Assembly (NCBI GenBank): GCA_040756995.1
Contig: JBFLYK010000002.1
Location: 327,825-391,824 of the forward strand
Direction: 5' to 3'
Length of the DNA: 64,000 nucleotides
Source of the DNA: BP-133 sp040756995
GTDB taxonomy: Bacteria; Actinomycetota; Acidimicrobiia; IMCC26256; BP-133
Made by a program: the position numbers and the translations under genes. Below are positions 1 through 7,943 of this stretch, in pieces (positions within the stretch are counted from its first letter, which is position 1; the number at the start of each line of letters is the position of its first letter). The notes below the pieces were generated by a model that searched no databases, was not told the origin of the DNA, and saw only the letters and a list, made by a program, of their open reading frames with translations.

Positions 1-1
1 C

Positions 2-256
2 GGCGAAACCATCACCGAAGCGCTCGAGGACTGCGAGTTCAAGCTGAAGATGCCGGACGGGCGATGGTCGACCGTCCGCTGCCAGGTGATCACCACGCTG
101 CCCATGCATTTCGTGGCTCCATCGGAGTTCGTCGTGGGGGCGGCGGCCGGGCGGCCGGGCGAGACGCACGATTACCTGCCGTCGTTCGCCCGGATCGAAT
201 GGGACGGCCGGGTGGGCTACGGCTACAGCGAACGCTGCGTCAGGCGGTCGCCCTGA
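2..256 (+). CDS. C-terminal end of an unidentified protein (partial)
   Basis: An open reading frame enters from the left edge and stops with TGA at 254-256, leaving 84 residues. The end is rich in aromatic residues and arginine (IEWDGRVGYGYSERCVRR) and looks like the last strands of a beta-rich domain. Similar tails occur in actinobacterial proteins with DUF7064/DUF7065-type domains, but that is a weak impression. The start and most of the protein are outside the window, so no function is assigned. Confidence 0.6.
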   Translation, partial: GETITEALEDCEFKLKMPDGRWSTVRCQVITTLPMHFVAPSEFVVGAAAGRPGETHDYLPSFARIEWDGRVGYGYSERCVRRSP

Positions 257-646
257 CCCCGGCGAGCAGCGCTGACGGCGCCGGTTCACGCGCTTGTGCT
301 CGACGCAGTGGAACGGGAACGTCGACCGCGTGTTGATGATGTGGTCGTCACGGCCAAGGTCCTACGGCCGACGAGCTCGTATCAGCCGGCCCGGGCACGC
401 GCCTCGGCCGCTTCGGCCAGCGGCACCGCGTCCGCCGCCTGGGCGCTGGCCGCGCTGAGTTACGCGTGCGTAGCGCAGGGGCTGTCCCGGCTCTGTTCAA
501 GCGATCACAGCGGCCGGCCGGATTGTGACGCCGCCGCCCGCCAGCCGAAGGACAAATTGGAGCAAAGCTCCGATCCGTTAATTCCATATCAAAGGGCCGT
601 TAATGGTTCCCTTTGACGGCAACCCCTCAGGGAGAAACGAGGAGAT
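257..646. other. 390-bp intergenic region
   Basis: No convincing gene was found on either strand. The only structure seen is at its right end, just before the next gene: a direct repeat and an inverted repeat, listed separately. Confidence 0.5.
575..616. promoter_or_regulatory. Direct and inverted repeats upstream of a small secreted-protein gene
   Basis: CCGTTAAT occurs at 575-582 and again at 597-604, 22 bp apart (two helical turns). The second copy lies inside a perfect 8-bp inverted repeat, TCAAAGGG at 589-596 and CCCTTTGA at 609-616. The block ends 30 bp before the GTG start of the next gene, a plausible place for regulator binding. The role is inferred from geometry only. Confidence 0.4.
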
Positions 647-940
647 GTGAGCCCATTCAAGACGGTGCTTGCCAGGTCTGCGGTGGTCGCCGTGGCGGCC
701 GTGATCGGCCTGCCCAGCGTTGCCGCCGCCTGGGGCGACGACAACCACCATGCCGGCCGCTGCACGGGCCGGCCGTTCCAGCTGGTGAAGATCTCAGACC
801 TCGACGGTGGTGAAAAAGCGCGGGCAAGGAAGGTCGACCGGAACGACAACAACTGGGTCTGCCGCAAGGACATCCCCGGGCGGGGCGGTGGAAATACCGG
901 CGAGAACAGCAACATCAAGGACGACAAGCACGGAGCTTGA
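647..940 (+). CDS. Small secreted protein of unknown function
   Basis: This 97-residue protein starts at GTG 647 behind a strong purine-rich ribosome-binding region (GGAGAAACGAGGAG). Residues 1-28 form a signal peptide: a short basic start, a hydrophobic core (VVAVAAVIGL) and an Ala-x-Ala cleavage region near 26-28. The mature part is about 70 residues, polar, with two cysteines and a Gly/Asp/Asn-rich tail ending KDDKHGA. I do not recognise the family. It probably acts outside the cell. Repeats just upstream may control it. Confidence 0.6.
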   Translation: MSPFKTVLARSAVVAVAAVIGLPSVAAAWGDDNHHAGRCTGRPFQLVKISDLDGGEKARARKVDRNDNNWVCRKDIPGRGGGNTGENSNIKDDKHGA

Positions 941-1167
941 CTTCGGCGCCCGGGAGGGTCGATCCGACGAGTCCGGCAGACGGAACGGCCGGGGCGTTCA
1001 CCAGTCAGGTGGCCGCCCCGGCCCTGCGACAACCGAAAACCGTGTGTGACCCAGGACCCCTCGCCGCCACCTCTGCCGCCACCTCTGACCGGGCGGGTTC
1101 GAACTCCGGTGGCACGAGCCGCTGCTGGGTCCTGCGCGCGGACTGAGACGCTCATCGCGGCCGGCCG

Positions 1168-1474
1168 TCAGTCGGAGGACGGGAGAGATTTTGCGTCCTT
1201 CAGGCCGAGGGGGGGTATCGCCGAGCGAGAGGGAACCGGCACCGGCCTTGGTGCACAAGAGTTCGAGACCGGATGCATCGTCGGTGTCGCGCTTGCCGAG
1301 GAGCGTGCCGCCGGAGTCGGCGGGAGGGACAGGCACGGGCTCGGTGGCGGTTCCCACCGGGACCATCGGGGCGCCGCCGCAGTACACGTCGACGGCATGA
1401 CCGGGCGGCCGAACCACGATGACCTCCCTCGAACAGGCCTGACCGCACAGTCGCAGACCCGCCTTCAGATTCAT
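1168..1474 (-). pseudogene. Frameshifted paralogue of the thiolase-linked small protein
   Basis: Read from ATG at 1474, the first 87 or so residues align without gaps to the intact 101-residue protein at 3645-3950. Shared features are the EVIVVRPP segment, CGG-PMVP, SGGTLLGKR, and SGLELLCTKAG, with cysteines at 14, 32 and 74. The frame is then lost at a run of seven G (1209-1215). The expected ending KDAKSLPSSD-stop appears in the next frame and stops at 1168. Total length is 307 nt against 306 in the intact copy, so one extra G explains the break. Its start overlaps the preceding nucleotidyltransferase stop (ATGA), as the intact copy overlaps its thiolase. Confidence 0.7.
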
Positions 1475-1683
1475 TTGGTGGGTGCACCTTTCCATGCGGC
1501 GGCCCGCACGGCGGCCAGGGCGCGATCGACCGGGTTCAAAAACTCGACGAGGAAGTCGATGTCGCTGGCCGGCGTGGCTTCACCGCGGGCGACGGACCCG
1601 AAGACCCAAACCGCCTTGGCGCCACGGCACCGGGCGACCTCGAGCACTTCGGCTCGTCGTTCCCGGAGCGTTTCGAGCGTCAT
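1471..1683 (-). pseudogene. Truncated MNT-type nucleotidyltransferase
   Basis: The first 50 or so residues of this 70-residue frame are a minimal nucleotidyltransferase: helix LETLRERRAEVLEVARCRG, the GSVARGE nucleotide-binding loop, and the metal-binding pair in SDIDFLVEF. In intact MntA-like antitoxins the domain continues with PGRSLLD and a helix ending in VDVVTEGGL. Here it switches after LVEF to an unrelated 22-residue tail, so the second half is missing. Start is ATG 1683; the frame also opens at GTG 1686. It overlaps the downstream gene by ATGA. A matching C-terminal half with HepT remains lies at 47590-47814. Confidence 0.6.
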
Positions 1684-1811
1684 CACGAATCCATCGTCGT
1701 CGCGACTGACCGCCCTGGTTGGAGGTCGACTGCCGCAAGGGGGTCAAGATCCGGGCGCCGTTGACATGATGAGCAGTAGTGACGGCGTGAACTCGACCTC
1801 CGGACCAGCGG

Positions 1812-2042
<231 letters not shown>

Positions 2043-3215
2043 CTAGTCCCGCACGAGCAGCAGGCAGCCGCCGAGGGGCCCGCCGCCGACTCCGACGGCG
2101 GCCACGTGCGGGTCGCCGGGGACCTGGTGGTCGCCGGCTTCCTTCCAGAGTTGGAGGCATGCTTCCCGGAGGTGGCCGTAGCCATGGAGGCGTCCAGCGG
2201 AGAGCTGACCGCCCCCGGTGTTGAGCGGCAGTTCCCCGTCGAGGGCGATGCGGGCGCCGCCGTCGACGAAGGGACCGCTCTCACCATTGCCGCAGAACCC
2301 GAGGGCTTCCAACCAGACCAGGGTCAAGAAGGAGAAGCCGTCGTAGAGGGCGGCGACGTCGACGTCGGCGGGGCGGAGGTCGGTGCGGGCCCACAGCGAG
2401 GCGGCGGCGTCTCGGGCGGCCATGGTGGTGAGGTCGTCGAAGTTGTCCCAGGAGGGCCGGCCGGAGAGGGCCGTGCCGAGCGACTCGATCCGGAGCGGGG
2501 CCCGGCGCAGATCGCGGGCGGCGTCGGCGTGCGAGACGACGACCGCCGTGGAGCCGTCGACGGGGACGTCGCAGTCGAACAATCCCAGCGGTTCCGAGAC
2601 CATGCGGGCCCCGAGGTACTGCTCCAGGGTGAGCGGATCGCGGTAGATCGCCTCGGGGTTCCGCATGGCGTTGGCCCGCTGGGTGATGGCCACCGCCGCC
2701 AGCTGCTCCCGGGTCGTACCGAACTCGTGGAAGTGCCGGCGGGCCATCATCGCCACCCAGTTGGCGGCCGACAGGGCGCCGTAGGGAACGAGGTGAGCCA
2801 ACGATCCGGACACGCGGGCCTGGGCGGCGGCGACTGCGCTCCGTCCTCCTCCGGCCTGAGCGGTCGCTTCCCACACGGTGCGGAAGCACACGACGTGGCG
2901 GGAGAACCCGGCCGTCACCGCCGCGGCGGCGTTGAACACCGCCCCCAGCTGACCGGCGGTCTCGGGGCCGCCCGAGAACCATTCCAGCGTCAGACCGAGC
3001 GCGTCCTGGACGTCGGCGACGCCCACGCCGGAGAAGCCCGGCATCGGTTCGGTCGCCCCGGGCCACGTCGACAGGCCGTCGATGTCGTCGAGACTCAGGC
3101 CGGCGTCGTCGGCCGCCGCCTCGATGGCCTCGACCGTGAGCGAGAGCGGCGACCGGCCGAGCCGGCGGCCCACCGCCGACTGGCCCGTCCCGGTAATGGC
3201 GACCGGCAGGTTCAC
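2043..3215 (-). CDS. Thiolase-like acyl-CoA lyase (Ltp2/SCP-x type)
   Basis: A 390-residue thiolase-fold protein of the lipid-transfer/SCP-x branch. It begins with the ITGTGQSAVGRRLGRSPLSL segment typical of this branch. It lacks the Cys-His-Cys triad of true thiolases and has instead ALYDGFSF and NTGGGQLSAGRLHGYGH, in the places where Ltp2-like steroid side-chain aldolases carry catalytic tyrosines. GTG 3215 is chosen because it overlaps the stop of the DUF35 gene (GTGA). Ltp2-type enzymes work in complex with a DUF35 partner to cleave a CoA-activated side chain by retro-aldol reaction. That role is inferred from family and context. Last gene of the five-gene leftward operon. Confidence 0.8.
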   Translation of the reverse strand: MNLPVAITGTGQSAVGRRLGRSPLSLTVEAIEAAADDAGLSLDDIDGLSTWPGATEPMPGFSGVGVADVQDALGLTLEWFSGGPETAGQLGAVFNAAAAVTAGFSRHVVCFRTVWEATAQAGGGRSAVAAAQARVSGSLAHLVPYGALSAANWVAMMARRHFHEFGTTREQLAAVAITQRANAMRNPEAIYRDPLTLEQYLGARMVSEPLGLFDCDVPVDGSTAVVVSHADAARDLRRAPLRIESLGTALSGRPSWDNFDDLTTMAARDAAASLWARTDLRPADVDVAALYDGFSFLTLVWLEALGFCGNGESGPFVDGGARIALDGELPLNTGGGQLSAGRLHGYGHLREACLQLWKEAGDHQVPGDPHVAAVGVGGGPLGGCLLLVRD

Positions 3216-3640
3216 GGGGAGGTGGGGGAGCCGGGATCGCGCGCCACGGCGAACAGCGGCAGCCATACGTCGTCGGCCACCTGCTCGAACCGGACCTCGG
3301 CCCGGTCGCCGATGGCGAGGTCCTCCGGCGGGTCGACGAGCCTCGTGGTGAGGCGCAGCCCGGCCTGCTCGATCAGCTCGACGACGGCCAAGACGTAGGG
3401 CACGTCGAGGCCCGGCGCCCACCGCTGATGGTTCACCGTGTAGCTGTAGACGGTGCCCTGTCCCGACACCGCTTCGGGCGCCACGTCCGTCGACCGGCAG
3501 CGCCGGCACACGGGCCGGGGCGGGTGGATCCACCAGCCGCAGGCCCGGCACCGCATGATGCGCAGTTGCCCCGCACCGCCGCCCGTCCAGAAGGGCTCCT
3601 CCTCGAAGCTGACCACCGGCAGCGGAAAGCGCACGTCCAC
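3212..3640 (-). CDS. DUF35 Zn-ribbon/OB-fold protein
   Basis: A 142-residue protein with an N-terminal rubredoxin-like zinc ribbon (Cys31, Cys34, Cys45, Cys48) followed by an OB-fold (GQGTVYSYTVNHQ, a proline-rich VPYVLAVVEL strand, and a final barrel strand). DUF35 proteins bind acyl-CoA and form obligate complexes with thiolase-like aldolases or MaoC-type hydratases, for example ChsH2 with Ltp2 in steroid degradation. It overlaps the thiolase-like gene by GTGA and starts 4 nt after the small protein gene, so all are probably translated from one message. The partner assignment is inferred from the overlap. Confidence 0.85.
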   Translation of the reverse strand: MDVRFPLPVVSFEEEPFWTGGGAGQLRIMRCRACGWWIHPPRPVCRRCRSTDVAPEAVSGQGTVYSYTVNHQRWAPGLDVPYVLAVVELIEQAGLRLTTRLVDPPEDLAIGDRAEVRFEQVADDVWLPLFAVARDPGSPTSP

Positions 3641-3644
3641 CGGC

Positions 3645-3950
3645 TCAGTCCGACGAGGGAAGCGGCTTGGCCTGCTTGGGTTCCAGCGGCCTGTCCGTCA
3701 GTGACAGGGATCCTTGGCCGGCCTTGGTGCACAGGAGCTCGAGTCCGCTGTCCTCGTCGGCGTAGCGCTTGCCGAGTAGCGTTCCGCCGGAATGCGCCGG
3801 TTCGGGGGGGCGGGCGTCTGTGGGCTCGTCGAGCGGCACCATTGGTAGGCCGCCGCAGCGCAGGTCGACATCGCCGGTTGGGGGCCGCACGACGATCACC
3901 TCGGTCGTGCAGGTCTGGCTGCGCAGTCTGGCGCCGACCTCGAGATTCAT
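3645..3950 (-). CDS. Small uncharacterised protein coupled to a thiolase
   Basis: A 101-residue soluble protein with conserved blocks TTEVIVVRPP, CGG-PMVP, GGTLLGKRYADEDSGLELLCTKAG and an ending AKPLPSSD. Three cysteines (14, 32, 74) are shared with the broken paralogue at 1168-1474, which suggests a metal or redox role, but no CxxC pair is present. Such proteins occur in actinobacterial lipid and steroid loci; the function is unknown to me. ATG 3950 overlaps the thiolase stop (ATGA), so the two are translationally coupled and made in similar amounts. Confidence 0.75.
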   Translation of the reverse strand: MNLEVGARLRSQTCTTEVIVVRPPTGDVDLRCGGLPMVPLDEPTDARPPEPAHSGGTLLGKRYADEDSGLELLCTKAGQGSLSLTDRPLEPKQAKPLPSSD

Positions 3951-5194
3951 GGTCGCTCGACCCGTTCGATGATCGTGGCGGTGCCCATCCCGCCGCCGGT
4001 GCACATGGCGATGAGGGCGGTCTCGGCATCGGTCCGCTCGAGTTCGTCGAGGGCGGTCAGGACGAGCATGGCCCCGGTGGCTCCGATGGGATGGCCGAGC
4101 GCGATGGCGCCGCCGTTGGGATTCACCAGCTCCGGGTCGAGCTCGAGGTCCCTCATCGCTTTGAGGACCACGGCGGCGAAGGCTTCGTTGATCTCCCAAA
4201 CGTCGATGTCGCCGATGGCCATGTGGGCCTTCTCGAGGCAGAGGCGGGCGGCCGGTCCGGGGGCGGTGAGCATGATCACCGGATCGGCTCCGGCGGTGGC
4301 CGCCATGCAGAGGCGGGCGCGGGGAGCGAGGCCGTGGGCCTGGGCAAAGCGGGATGAGGTCACAAGGATGGCCGCCGCGCCGTCGACCACTCCGGAGGAG
4401 TTCCCGGCGTGGTGGACGTGGTCGACCGCGTCGATCTCCGGGTACGTCTGTAGGCACAGCTCGTCGAAGCTCCGGTCGAACGGCTCGAACCGCGTCGACC
4501 CCATGGCGGCGAACGACGGCGGAAGGGCCGCCAGGCCCTCGAGTGTCGTCCCGGGACGCGGGAACTCCTCCCGGTCGAGCACCACGGTCCCGTCGGCGGC
4601 CCGCACCGCAACGGTGCTGCGCTCGAAGCGGCCCTCGGCCAGGGCCTTCGCCGCCCGTTCCTGGCTGGTGACGGCGAGCGCGTCGCACTGCTGGCGGGAG
4701 AATCCTTCCAGCGTGGCGATGAGATCGGCGGCGATCCCCTGGGGCACGACGGGGTGGCGGGCCCGGAACGCCGGGTTCTGTCCGTCGATGGTGGGTGGCG
4801 CGGCGGCCGGGTCGACCGGCCAGCGGGACATGGACTCGACACCACCGGCGACGACGACGTCCTGGAGCCCGGACATGACGCCCATCGCCGCCAGCGTCAC
4901 CGCCTGCTGGCCCGAGCCGCAGAAGCGGTTGAGGTTGAAGCCGGGGATCTCGACCGGCCAGCCGGCGGCCAGCGGAGCCAGCCGCCCGATCCCGAGGTGG
5001 TCGCCCACGGTGTTGCCATTGCCGACGATGACGTCCTCCACGAAGGTGGGCGTGACGCCTGTCCGCTCCACCAGGGCGTTGAGGCACTGCCCCAGCAGTT
5101 CCTGCGGGTGGACGCCGTGCAGAGCACCCGTCGGGCGGCCTTTGCCGCGGGGCGTCCGTACCCCGTCGATGATCCACGCTTCCCGCTCGGCCAT
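3947..5194 (-). CDS. Acetyl-CoA acetyltransferase (thiolase)
   Basis: A 415-residue true thiolase. The nucleophile is Cys92 in NRFCGSGQQAV, the His base sits in GGAIALGHPIGATGA near residue 368, and the second cysteine is in CTGGGMG at about 398. GGVESMSR and NEAFAAV are also family motifs. It should cleave 3-ketoacyl-CoA with CoA to give acetyl-CoA (or propionyl-CoA) in a beta-oxidation cycle; the exact substrate is not readable. Its start shares one base with the amidohydrolase stop (TGATG), and its stop overlaps the small-protein start, placing it second in the operon. Confidence 0.9.
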   Translation of the reverse strand: MAEREAWIIDGVRTPRGKGRPTGALHGVHPQELLGQCLNALVERTGVTPTFVEDVIVGNGNTVGDHLGIGRLAPLAAGWPVEIPGFNLNRFCGSGQQAVTLAAMGVMSGLQDVVVAGGVESMSRWPVDPAAAPPTIDGQNPAFRARHPVVPQGIAADLIATLEGFSRQQCDALAVTSQERAAKALAEGRFERSTVAVRAADGTVVLDREEFPRPGTTLEGLAALPPSFAAMGSTRFEPFDRSFDELCLQTYPEIDAVDHVHHAGNSSGVVDGAAAILVTSSRFAQAHGLAPRARLCMAATAGADPVIMLTAPGPAARLCLEKAHMAIGDIDVWEINEAFAAVVLKAMRDLELDPELVNPNGGAIALGHPIGATGAMLVLTALDELERTDAETALIAMCTGGGMGTATIIERVERP

Positions 5195-6378
5195 CAGGCG
5201 GCCGTCAACGCCAGGAGGCGGTGCCCGTTCTCGCTCATGACCTTCCGGACGACGTCGTCGTCGAAGGACTTCAGGCTGTCGAGGTAGTCGAGCGGCTCAC
5301 CGATCCCTTCGGGGTGGGGATAGTCGGAGCCGAACAGGACGCGGTCGACTCCGACGAGGTCGATCAGCCCGGCGATGTCCTGCTCCCAGAACGGGCTGAT
5401 GTAGACGTTGCGCCGGAAGACGTCGACCGGGTGCTCCTTGAATTCCTGAGGCATCTGGCCGTGGACCCGGTCGAGCGACGCCAGGAGGTGGCCCACCCAG
5501 TCGGCGCCGTTCTCCACGCTGGCGATCCGCAAGTTGGGGAAGCGGGTGAGGGTGCCGTGGCAGATCATCGAGGCGATGGCGTCCTCCACCTCCCGGTGGC
5601 CGAGCGCCACGACCTTGAACGGGCTCGCCTTGAAGGCGTTGTCGGTCGCCTGCGGCTCCCACATGGCCACGTACTCGGTGAGCGGCGGGAAGCTGGCGTG
5701 GAAGCAGACGGCGATACCGGCTGCCTCGACCTTGGCCCAGAACGGGTCGAACTCCGGGAGGGCGAACGAACGCCAGCCCCGGAACCCCTTGACCGGCGCC
5801 GGCCGGATCAGAACCACTCGGGCGCCCCGTTCTAGCACGAAGTCGAGCTCGTCCATCGCCGCCTCGAGCAGGGGCAGCGTGATGACCGGTGTCGGGAAGA
5901 TACGGTCCCGGTAGTTGAACGTCCATTCCTCGTGCATCCACTGGTTGAGGGCATGGATGACGGCCACCGTGAGCTCGGGGTCGTCGCGTAGTTCGTGCTC
6001 GACGAGGTTGGCCAGGGTCGGGAACATGAGTGCCCGGTGCACGCCCTGGTCGTCGAGGAGTTCCAGCCGGGCGGCGGGATCCCGGAAGGCGGGCCGGCAG
6101 TCGATCGGCTCGCCGGTCATCTCCCGCAGGGTCAGCCCTTTGGTGTTCGTGCCGCGGTAGTAGTCGGCGTGGGCCCCGGGTGCCGCCACCCGCTCGAACG
6201 TCGGGTTGGGGATGAACTCCGTGATCCGGCCCTTGAGGGCGATCCGGGTACGGCCCCGGACGTCGACGAACTCGACGGCGCCCTTGTACTGCTTCGGAAG
6301 GTGGCGGAGAAGCGCGTCCGGCGTCTCGTACATGTGGTTGTCGGCGTCGAAGACGGGGAAGCCCGGGTCACGCATCAC
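5194..6378 (-). CDS. Amidohydrolase-2 family TIM-barrel hydrolase/decarboxylase
   Basis: A 394-residue protein of the amidohydrolase-related family (PF04909). The N-terminal metal motif is changed from HxH to FDADNHMYE. A barrel His is in CFHASF, and the last motif is GSDYPHPEG with the conserved Asp. Members include decarboxylases and ring-cleaving C-C hydrolases. Several copies often sit beside acyl-CoA genes in actinobacterial catabolic islands, and three occur in this window. Start codons GTG 6378 and ATG 6375 both follow a GAGGAG ribosome site. A copy of the shared region-1 operator lies 12 bp upstream of the GTG. Confidence 0.85.
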   Translation of the reverse strand: MMRDPGFPVFDADNHMYETPDALLRHLPKQYKGAVEFVDVRGRTRIALKGRITEFIPNPTFERVAAPGAHADYYRGTNTKGLTLREMTGEPIDCRPAFRDPAARLELLDDQGVHRALMFPTLANLVEHELRDDPELTVAVIHALNQWMHEEWTFNYRDRIFPTPVITLPLLEAAMDELDFVLERGARVVLIRPAPVKGFRGWRSFALPEFDPFWAKVEAAGIAVCFHASFPPLTEYVAMWEPQATDNAFKASPFKVVALGHREVEDAIASMICHGTLTRFPNLRIASVENGADWVGHLLASLDRVHGQMPQEFKEHPVDVFRRNVYISPFWEQDIAGLIDLVGVDRVLFGSDYPHPEGIGEPLDYLDSLKSFDDDVVRKVMSENGHRLLALTAA

Positions 6379-6389
6379 GGCGCACTCCT

Positions 6390-6405
6390 CAAATCCCTTC
6401 CGGTA
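6390..6405 (-). promoter_or_regulatory. Region-1 operator, site 1
   Basis: Reads TACCGGAAGGGATTTG on the minus strand, one mismatch from TACCGNANNNNATTCG. It lies between the divergent amidohydrolase and TetR genes, just before the amidohydrolase ribosome site. Probably bound by the adjacent TetR protein (inference). Confidence 0.6.
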
Positions 6406-6478
6406 AGGGTTGCGACAAAGCCTAAGGCGGCCCGGCGAGCTCCGTCAACGCAGGACGGGGATATCCGGAGGGCGCTAT

Positions 6479-6494
6479 CGTAGGGCATCCGGTA
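6479..6494 (-). promoter_or_regulatory. Region-1 operator, site 2
   Basis: Reads TACCGGATGCCCTACG on the minus strand, two mismatches from the consensus. It is 23 bp before the tetR start, as expected for autoregulation. Confidence 0.5.
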
Positions 6495-6517
6495 ATGGCC
6501 GACGACGGGAGCGGTGG

Positions 6518-7294
6518 ATGGCCAGAGCGGCGGCGACGGGACAGGCCAAAGCGACGAAGGCACCGGCGAAGCCGGTGCGGCGGGCCCGCGGGTCGCTCAG
6601 CCAGGAGGAGATCCTCGACGGGGCGTACCGCGTCGTCGCCGAAGAAGGGCTCATGGCGTTGTCTATGCCCGCCCTGGCCCGGGAGCTGCGGGCCGGTGTC
6701 ACCAGCATCTACTGGTACTTCCGCTCCAAGGACGACCTGCTCGTGGCCCTCGCCGAACGCGTGGTGCAGGAGGTGTACTCCCGCATGCCGCCGGTGGGCG
6801 ACGGGCCGTGGGACGAGGAGCTCGTCCGGTACTTCAGCGCCTTCCGCCGCGAGCTCCGCCGCATGCCGGTCTTCCTCCAGCTGTTCTCGATGCGGCCTCG
6901 GTTCATCGCCACCCGGCCCCACGTCTTCGAGACGCTGAGCCGCCGGCTGGAAGACGAGGTCGGGGTGTTCGTGAAACTCGGGCTGCCTCCGGTGGAGGCG
7001 GCCCGCCTCTACACGGCCTGCTCGGTCTACACCCGGGGATTCGTCATGCTGGAGCACGGCTACGAGAGCGAGCTGGCCGCCGGAGACCCGGCGGTACTGA
7101 CCAACGTCGTGGGCGACGCCGTGAACCGGCTCGACCCGGCCCACTACCCGGTGCTGTCACAGCTTCCGGACTTCGCCCCCTTCACCCTCGACGACGAGCA
7201 GTTCGCCGGGGGCCTGCAGCTGCTGATTGCCGGGATCCGGTCGACGGCCGAGGCGGTGGCGGCCCGGCCGGCGCCCCGGCGGAAGCGCTCGTGA
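6518..7294 (+). CDS. TetR-family transcriptional regulator
   Basis: A 258-residue repressor. After a basic N-terminal tail (about 28 residues) comes the helix-turn-helix: LSQEEILDGAYRVVAEEGLMALSMPALARELRAG with recognition segment VTSIYWYFRSKDDLL (about residues 30-80). The C-terminal domain is helical and would bind an effector, likely an acyl-CoA or pathway intermediate. ATG 6518 was chosen over an upstream in-frame start because homology begins there and a GGGAGCGG ribosome site precedes it. It is divergent from the catabolic operon with two operator copies between, the usual arrangement for a local repressor. Confidence 0.85.
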   Translation: MARAAATGQAKATKAPAKPVRRARGSLSQEEILDGAYRVVAEEGLMALSMPALARELRAGVTSIYWYFRSKDDLLVALAERVVQEVYSRMPPVGDGPWDEELVRYFSAFRRELRRMPVFLQLFSMRPRFIATRPHVFETLSRRLEDEVGVFVKLGLPPVEAARLYTACSVYTRGFVMLEHGYESELAAGDPAVLTNVVGDAVNRLDPAHYPVLSQLPDFAPFTLDDEQFAGGLQLLIAGIRSTAEAVAARPAPRRKRS

Positions 7295-7542
7295 CCGCCC
7301 AGTCCGGGCGGGCGCCCGGCCCGGGCGGCGGCCGTGACCTCCACGCCGACGAGGCCGATCTGCTCACCACCACCGAGGCGGCGGGGCGCATCCGGGCCGA
7401 GGCGGCCGCCATCCGGGCCCGCCTCGAGCTTCACCGCGAGCAGGGCGGCCGGCGGCCGGACCTCGGGGAACTCGAGGCCGACCGCCTTCGCCTGGCCGAG
7501 CTCGAGGCGGCTATGGCCCGCTACCGGCCGTCCGGTGCGTAA
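7291..7542 (+). CDS. Small helical protein coupled to tetR
   Basis: An 83-residue protein starting at GTG 7291, which overlaps the tetR stop (GTGA). After a flexible Gly/Pro/Arg start, residues about 28-80 are a regular amphipathic helix rich in Ala, Glu, Arg and Leu (EAAGRIRAEAAAIRARLEL, LEADRLRLAELEAAMARY), probably a coiled coil. No family is recognised. The overlap and clean helix pattern support a real gene. Confidence 0.5.
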   Translation: MTAQSGRAPGPGGGRDLHADEADLLTTTEAAGRIRAEAAAIRARLELHREQGGRRPDLGELEADRLRLAELEAAMARYRPSGA

Positions 7543-7802
7543 CGGTTGAGGACGGCGGCCATGGCCTGCGGATGGCTCACGAAGGCGTCATGGGGGCCGT
7601 CGAAGGTCACCACCTCACAGGGCCCGAGGTTGCGGATCTGGCGGCGCTGATTCCAGGGCGGGAGGGCGCGATCGCGGGTCAGCAGCACGTAGGTCCGTCC
7701 GACACCGTCGGGCCAGCGCCGGACCGGCGCCTTGCCGGCCACCAGTGAGGGCGGTTCGGCGCAGAGCTGGTCGAGCACGAAGCGAGTTTGGGTCGCGTCC
7801 AT
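7521..7802 (-). pseudogene. C-terminal remnant of an alpha/beta-hydrolase
   Basis: Ninety-three residues match the end of salicylate-esterase-type alpha/beta hydrolases: a strand YVLLTRDRALPPWNQRRQI with the acid Asp, and FDGPHDAFVSHPQ carrying the catalytic His. The nucleophile-elbow half is absent. The frame can be extended about 11 residues upstream (PAIARRIFCNG) before a TGA, so this is a truncated gene and the usual start is lost. It overlaps the small helical gene tail to tail by 22 bp. Confidence 0.55.
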
Positions 7803-7885
7803 GCCGTTGCAGAAGATCCGCCGGGCGATCGCCGGCCCGGCGGGTCAGTCACCACCGCAGCCACCGCTCGCAATCTCGAACACCA

Positions 7886-7901
7886 TACGGTAGAACATTC
7901 G
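7886..7901 (+). promoter_or_regulatory. Region-1 operator, site 3
   Basis: TACGGTAGAACATTCG, 43 bp upstream of the aldehyde dehydrogenase start. The surrounding 27 bp (7876-7902) are identical at 23 positions to 10654-10680, with CGAA and TTCG at the two ends. Confidence 0.65.
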
Positions 7902-7943
7902 GCACGGCTGCGGCCCGGTCGTCGCCGGAGGGAGGCCCGCCCG

